Of a DNA stretch of 17,986 nt, positions 14,126 to 17,986 are shown piece after piece. The DNA comes from an uncultured Opitutales bacterium. Its GTDB lineage: Bacteria; Verrucomicrobiota; Verrucomicrobiia; Opitutales; Intestinicryptomonadaceae. Each line of letters opens with the position of its first letter. Positions within the stretch are counted from its first letter, which is position 1. The DNA is taken from contig URDC01000033.1 in assembly GCA_900546565.1 (NCBI GenBank), forward strand, positions 1 through 17,986, in the 5' to 3' direction. Below the pieces are notes generated by a model, which was not told the DNA's origin, did not search any database, and saw only the letters and a program-made list of their open reading frames with translations. A program made the position numbers and the translations under genes.

Positions 14126-14424
14126 CTCGTCGAAATTGCAAGGTTTTTTCTCTTTTCAAAATTCTCTTTCGTCGTCTGTTTTTCTTTGTTTTTTGAATTA
14201 TAAATATATGGAAATATATATGTTTCTATTATTATAATTATGTGTTGTGAATTTCTTAACAACAACATATTATTATTATTTTAAATGAGTTATGTATTTT
14301 TATTTTTATAATAACACCGAAATAGCATAATGACAAAATTGACCTTTGAACAATTCAACAATTCTCCCACACTCTTCTAACATACTATTAGGCAACCTAT
14401 AAACAAGTTGTTCACAGAAATTTT
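14126..14424. other. AT-rich intergenic region without a gene
   Basis: About 300 bp separate the glutamate synthase promoter from the rsmB stop codon. The stretch is far more AT-rich than the flanking genes, with runs such as AAATATATGGAAATATATATG and TATTATTATTATTTT. It holds small inverted repeats: TGTTGT/ACAACA around 14240-14270, TTGAACAATTCAA at 14346-14358 and AACAAGTTGTT at 14403-14413. I find no plausible ORF, tRNA or clear hairpin-plus-T terminator. It may hold upstream elements of the glutamate synthase promoter and the 3' end of the rsmB transcript. Confidence 0.6.
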
Positions 14425-15741
14425 TTATTCTAATCTCTCGAAGACGAACACACCGCAGCCGTCGCTATGTTTACTTGGCAGATAAGTATTTGCAAAAACA
14501 CACTTAAATCTGTCTCCGCATTTTTTTAAAAATTCTTCCTTATTATTTTCGTTCTCTTCGAAATCAATCGAGCATGTGCTGAAAACCAGCTTTCCTCCTA
14601 TGCGCACAAATTCGCAATATTTCTCCAACAACTTTTTTTGGATTTCCGCGCACCGCAAAATGTCGCCTTCCGTAATTCTATAACGCGCGTCGGGACGCCT
14701 GCGCAATACTCCCGTATTGGAGCACGGCGCATCTATAAAAACGGCGTCGTATTCTGTCGGCAAATTTCTCACACCCAGAACCTCCGCCAAATCGCCTTTA
14801 AGCAAATCGCACTCAACCACGTCCGATTTCAAGAAATCGACTTTCCCCATATTCTGCGAAAGCTTTTTAATGCGCTTTGGCATATCGACCGAAACAATCA
14901 GCGTTTCTGCAAGCTCGCCCTGCCCCAATCCCCTCTCTAAAAAATCTCGATAAACCAAGTCAGCCATTATTCTCGACTTTCCTCCCGGAGACGCGCATAA
15001 ATCCAGAATCTTCCAGCCGCATTTTGGGGCAAGCTCCCGCGTCGCAAACGATGTCGACGGGTCCTGCGCATAAAAATACTTCGTCTGCAAAAGCTCCGCC
15101 ACATTGTCCCAGTTGCCCGACTTTAAAACATAAAATCCCTCGAAATTAGTTGTTTCGAAAAACTCTTCATACTTTTCAAAAACTTTTCGCGCCTCGCGCA
15201 TTGGCGAAACTCTGAAAAATACCTCCGACGGCAAATTGGAGTTCGCCAAAATTTCCTCCGTCTTTTTTGCTCCGAAATTTTCAGTCCAACGATTCACAAG
15301 CCATTCGGGAAAACTGTATTTAAGCGCAATATCACCGTTTTTTAAAATGTCTTCCACCTCCGAACGGCTCTTTCGCAAAACGGCATTTACAAACTTTGCT
15401 TCATTTTCCGAAAACTCATTTTTGCAAAATTCGACCCATGTATTTACAATTTTTGGAAATGTTTGTGTGTCTGATATAATAACTTCGGCTATTGCGGCTT
15501 TTAAAAGACACTCCAATTTCTTGCGCGGGGCGCGCCTACAAATTTTGCTGATAACGCGCTCTATCAAAAATTTATTCCGCAAAACTGTTAAAAAGATAAA
15601 TTGACAAATTCGTCTAAATGAGTTCTTCTTGAAAGAAACAAAAAAATGCTCAGACAGTATTTCGTCAGCTTTTGACGGATTCCTGTCGTAACTTTCAATA
15701 ATCTTAACGGCAGTTTCGCAATATGAACACACTTTCTCCAT
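14425..15741 (-). CDS. rsmB: 16S rRNA (cytosine-967-C5) methyltransferase RsmB
   Basis: RsmB methylates C967 of 16S rRNA with SAM. The 438-residue protein has a NusB-like helical N-terminal RNA-binding domain (about 1-135, with KFVNAVLRKS at 116-125). A Rossmann methyltransferase domain follows: LDLCASPGGKSRIM (SAM motif I, from 246), FIDAPCSNTG (C340, motif IV) and FSTCSIDFEENE (C390, motif VI, the likely nucleophile). The frame stays open upstream to 16110, but that part is antisense to the Gre gene. The ATG at 15741 (MEKVCSY) gives a protein close to the E. coli length (429) and was chosen. It is divergent from the Gre gene across 55 bp. It looks more AT-rich than the sugar operon. Confidence 0.92.
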   Translation of the reverse strand: MEKVCSYCETAVKIIESYDRNPSKADEILSEHFFVSFKKNSFRRICQFIFLTVLRNKFLIERVISKICRRAPRKKLECLLKAAIAEVIISDTQTFPKIVNTWVEFCKNEFSENEAKFVNAVLRKSRSEVEDILKNGDIALKYSFPEWLVNRWTENFGAKKTEEILANSNLPSEVFFRVSPMREARKVFEKYEEFFETTNFEGFYVLKSGNWDNVAELLQTKYFYAQDPSTSFATRELAPKCGWKILDLCASPGGKSRIMADLVYRDFLERGLGQGELAETLIVSVDMPKRIKKLSQNMGKVDFLKSDVVECDLLKGDLAEVLGVRNLPTEYDAVFIDAPCSNTGVLRRRPDARYRITEGDILRCAEIQKKLLEKYCEFVRIGGKLVFSTCSIDFEENENNKEEFLKKCGDRFKCVFANTYLPSKHSDGCGVFVFERLE

Positions 15742-15753
15742 TATTTTGCGGCG

Positions 15754-15781
15754 TTGTCTTATAAGATTTGAAAAATAAAAT
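15754..15781 (+). promoter_or_regulatory. Probable promoter of the Gre fusion gene
   Basis: TTGTCT (15754-15759) and TAAAAT (15776-15781) are spaced by 16 bp, 15 bp before the ATG at 15797. The leader would be only about 9 nt with no Shine-Dalgarno, so translation may be near-leaderless. It overlaps the divergent rsmB promoter almost completely. Confidence 0.5.
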
Positions 15782-15785
15782 TCAA
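15758..15785 (-). promoter_or_regulatory. Probable promoter of rsmB
   Basis: On the minus strand TTGAAT (15785-15780) and TATAAG (15763-15758) are separated by 16 bp, 16 bp before the rsmB ATG at 15741. Because it overlays the plus-strand promoter, RNA polymerase could not occupy both at once. Confidence 0.5.
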
Positions 15786-15796
15786 GAATAATAAAT

Positions 15797-17890
15797 ATGA
15801 ATTCCGACGAAATCAACAACATCATTAGCAAAAATCCTCGTCTTGCCTCGAAAAGGGACAGACTCGAATCAATGAAAGACGGGGCTTTCTGTATGCACAA
15901 TAGCTGGGGCTTCGGCAAAATAGTTTCGTTCGACCCCGCCTCGGGCAAATTGAAAATAGATTTTGAAGGAAAACCCGGCCATATGATGGACCCCGCCTTC
16001 TGTGCCGACAAACTCGAAATTCTCGAACCCGACAACATTCTTGTCCGATACAGAACCGACCGCGAGACCCTCGAAAACGAAATGAAAAACGGCGGTGAAT
16101 TTGTCGTCAACTACATCGACAAAAACAAAGCGGACCGCGCCGCAAGTGTAATCGAGCTTGAAAACACATTCAAACAGCTTTTCGGCTACAATCCCGTAAA
16201 CAGCCGCAACCTCTCGGAAAAGGACTATCAGGACGCCAACAAAAAGGCGGAAAAGGAATTCAGAAAATGGTGGAATAAAACCAAAGAGGAGCTTGTGCGC
16301 AATCCCTTTGTGGAATGTCCCAAAACAAAGAACGACTATTATAAACTCCGCGACGAGGACAAGGCAATGTCGCCCGAGTATGAAATTCTCAACGAATATT
16401 TCGTAAACAGAGAGCCCAAAAAGAAGATTGTTCTGGCAGAAAAACTTTTCGAAACCGCAATCGGCGTCAAAAAACACTTCTCGGGCGAAGTCGCCGAAGA
16501 GGGCAACATCATCGGCGGCAACGCGGAAATCAAAGCCGAGCTTGAAAAAATAAGGGACGAACTCACGGAATCCGTAAAAAAGTCATCGCGTTCCCTCAAC
16601 GACGCCGACCGTCTCCGTGGCATTTGGATTCGCAACGACCTCATCAGATACATCAACGAACAGGCTATCGAAGGCGAAAAGGACGTCGACTTGGAGGAAA
16701 GCAAAGTCGAGGAAATCGAGCCGCGCAGTAAGGACATCATCAAGGAAATCGTCGAAAAGAACCCGAAGGAAGGCCTCAGCAACCTCGCAAAGAACCTTCC
16801 ATCTTCATATCTTAGCCGTTTCCTCGACCTCCTCGGCAGAATTCAGGGCGTTCACTGGCGCGAAACCACAATCTCTCTGTTAAAATCCAGTGACGGAAAA
16901 TTCACAAAGGAATGCGTAGATTTCCTGTTGAAATGGGACTCCAATAAAGAATCGAAAGTAGTTAAAGGCTATAAGTTTGAAGACGACGGCAAGGGCACTT
17001 CGCGGGAGCTTCTCAAAAGCAATTTCGAAACGTGGTTAAAAGAAAAGACCCTCAACGGGCCTCTCATTTTGTGGATTGTCAAGAACCGCAACGAGACCAA
17101 ATACAAGGACATTCTCGTAAACCTCATCAATGAAAACCTTTTGAGCGTTATGCTCGCGGCAATCGACAACGAAGCTTTGCAGCGCGAAACGGTTGTTTCT
17201 ACCGCCAAGATTCCCCTCGCCGAAGCCCTCAGCGAAGACCAGAGCCTCATCAAGGAAATGCTCAACGGCTCATCGCTCGAAACCGCCCGCGACTTGGCAA
17301 AAACCCTCCTGCTCAATCAGGGTTTTGAAGAACTCTCCAAAAAGTCGATTCTTTCGCGCATAATCAACCTCTATCCGAAAGTCCAGAGCCTCGTCAAAAC
17401 GTCTTCGACGCGCGAACGCCTCTTCGTTTCGGAATGGAGCCTCAACAAGAAGCGCGAAGAGTTGGAAAAACTCGTCAAGGTCGAGCTTCCCGCAAGCAAA
17501 ATCGCAATCGAAGCCGCCCGCGAACTCGGCGACTTGCGCGAAAACTCCGAATACAAGATGGCTCGCGAGCGCGACGAACTCCTCACCGCCCAGCGCGCCC
17601 AGCTCGAAAAGGATATTCGCATTGCCGAAATTTTCGACTTCAACACGACGCCCGTCGACAAGGTCGGTATCGGTTCTATCGTCACCCTCAAAAACGAGAA
17701 CGGCGAACTTCACGTTTGCACGATTTTGGGTGCTTGGGACAGCGACACCGAAAAGAAAATCTACTCCTACCAGACGCCGTTGGCGCAGGCTCTTATGGAC
17801 AAGAAAGCCGGCGATACTGTCGAAACGAACATCGACAACCACATTACGCGCTGGACGGTGCAAAGCTTCAAACGCTACGTCGACAGATAA
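15797..17890 (+). CDS. greA: Giant GreA/GreB-type transcript cleavage factor with long N-terminal extension
   Basis: This 697-residue protein ends in a complete Gre factor (about residues 550-697). A helical hairpin carries ELGDLRENSEYKMARERDEL, whose tip acids D579 and E582 correspond to D41 and E44 of E. coli GreA, which reach into the RNA polymerase secondary channel to promote cleavage of backtracked RNA. The FKBP-like C-terminal domain follows (about 622-697, with VGIGSIVTLKNENGE). E. coli GreA has only 158 residues. The extra 550 residues start with an SH3/Tudor-like segment (about 28-76, SWGFGKIVSFDPASGKLKID), resembling polymerase-binding KOW or CarD-type folds. A charged Lys/Glu-rich helical region follows. 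Chlamydial GreA has a comparable long extension (about 715 residues). The gene is monocistronic, with no standard terminator seen downstream. Confidence 0.88.
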   Translation: MNSDEINNIISKNPRLASKRDRLESMKDGAFCMHNSWGFGKIVSFDPASGKLKIDFEGKPGHMMDPAFCADKLEILEPDNILVRYRTDRETLENEMKNGGEFVVNYIDKNKADRAASVIELENTFKQLFGYNPVNSRNLSEKDYQDANKKAEKEFRKWWNKTKEELVRNPFVECPKTKNDYYKLRDEDKAMSPEYEILNEYFVNREPKKKIVLAEKLFETAIGVKKHFSGEVAEEGNIIGGNAEIKAELEKIRDELTESVKKSSRSLNDADRLRGIWIRNDLIRYINEQAIEGEKDVDLEESKVEEIEPRSKDIIKEIVEKNPKEGLSNLAKNLPSSYLSRFLDLLGRIQGVHWRETTISLLKSSDGKFTKECVDFLLKWDSNKESKVVKGYKFEDDGKGTSRELLKSNFETWLKEKTLNGPLILWIVKNRNETKYKDILVNLINENLLSVMLAAIDNEALQRETVVSTAKIPLAEALSEDQSLIKEMLNGSSLETARDLAKTLLLNQGFEELSKKSILSRIINLYPKVQSLVKTSSTRERLFVSEWSLNKKREELEKLVKVELPASKIAIEAARELGDLRENSEYKMARERDELLTAQRAQLEKDIRIAEIFDFNTTPVDKVGIGSIVTLKNENGELHVCTILGAWDSDTEKKIYSYQTPLAQALMDKKAGDTVETNIDNHITRWTVQSFKRYVDR

Positions 17891-17921
17891 AAACCGCGAA
17901 GGCAGAGCCCTCGACGGAGAG

Positions 17922-17957
17922 CGGGGGCACGCCCCCGAGCGCGGATTTTGCGTCCGC
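17922..17957 (+). other. Two GC-rich hairpins after the Gre gene
   Basis: CGGGGGC (17922-17928) and GCCCCCG (17931-17937) form a tight 6-7 bp stem, and GCGGA (17941-17945) pairs with TCCGC (17953-17957). They begin 31 bp after the stop. No T-tract follows on either strand, so this is not a standard intrinsic terminator. It may be an imperfect terminator or 3'-protecting structure. Confidence 0.4.
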
Positions 17958-17986
17958 AAATTGAATTGTGGCGTATATCATAATCG

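Noticed and set aside
14206..14280. AT-rich repeats considered as a CRISPR leader or replication origin
   Set aside because: There are no repeat-spacer units, no dnaA/dnaN/gid neighbours and only one weak DnaA-box-like site.
15742..16110. N-terminal extension of rsmB by 123 codons
   Set aside because: The extra part is antisense to the well-supported Gre gene, and MEKVCSY at 15741 gives the normal RsmB length and domain start.
17434..17964. Plus-strand ORF of 176 codons at the end of the window
   Set aside because: It lies out of frame within the Gre domain and is extremely Arg-rich, as expected of a shadow.

Overview
The window looks like a chromosomal segment of a Gram-negative bacterium of the PVC group, most likely Verrucomicrobiota (Opitutae-like). 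Three things suggest this. A Gre transcript-cleavage factor sits at the end of a protein of about 700 residues, an arrangement known from chlamydial GreA and relatives. A single-subunit-type glutamate synthase is present. The base composition is moderate, with many weak or absent Shine-Dalgarno sites and signal-peptide or lipoprotein exports. Taxonomy is inference; there is no rRNA here.

Layout. (1) Positions 1-74 hold the tail of an unidentified + strand gene. (2) Positions 5296 to 141, minus strand, form a compact sugar operon: ROK kinase, GmhA-type SIS isomerase, exported GH2 beta-mannosidase and MFS sugar permease. It ends in a hairpin terminator at 77-109 and is headed by two CG-centred palindromes resembling LacI-family operators (5319-5354). 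(3) Positions 7325 to 5613 encode a large lipoprotein of unknown function whose low-complexity tail appears cut by a one-base frameshift. (4) Positions 7521-7754 hold a small + strand membrane protein, convergent with a tRNA-Cys gene; the two share a 17-bp-stem bidirectional terminator (7765-7804). (5) Positions 14069 to 7949, minus strand, carry housekeeping genes: gltA/gltD-type glutamate synthase, surE, a possible small or broken ORF, an inositol-monophosphatase-family enzyme, nadC, prfA and prmC. Several are overlapping or nearly abutting. (6) Positions 14070-14424 form a strikingly AT-rich spacer. (7) rsmB (minus) and the giant Gre protein (plus) diverge from a 55-bp spacer with overlapping promoter-like elements.

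How the genes work together. The sugar operon suggests release of mannose-type residues outside the cytoplasm, import, phosphorylation by the ROK kinase and isomerisation by the SIS protein, although the SIS enzyme's real substrate is open. prfA and prmC form the standard pair in which PrmC methylates the GGQ loop of RF1. rsmB, tRNA-Cys and the Gre factor belong to translation and transcription. No prophage, transposon, CRISPR array or classical defence system is visible. The most interesting items are the operator pair with its co-clustered GmhA-like isomerase, the giant Gre fusion, the two possible single-base frameshifts, and the small membrane protein.
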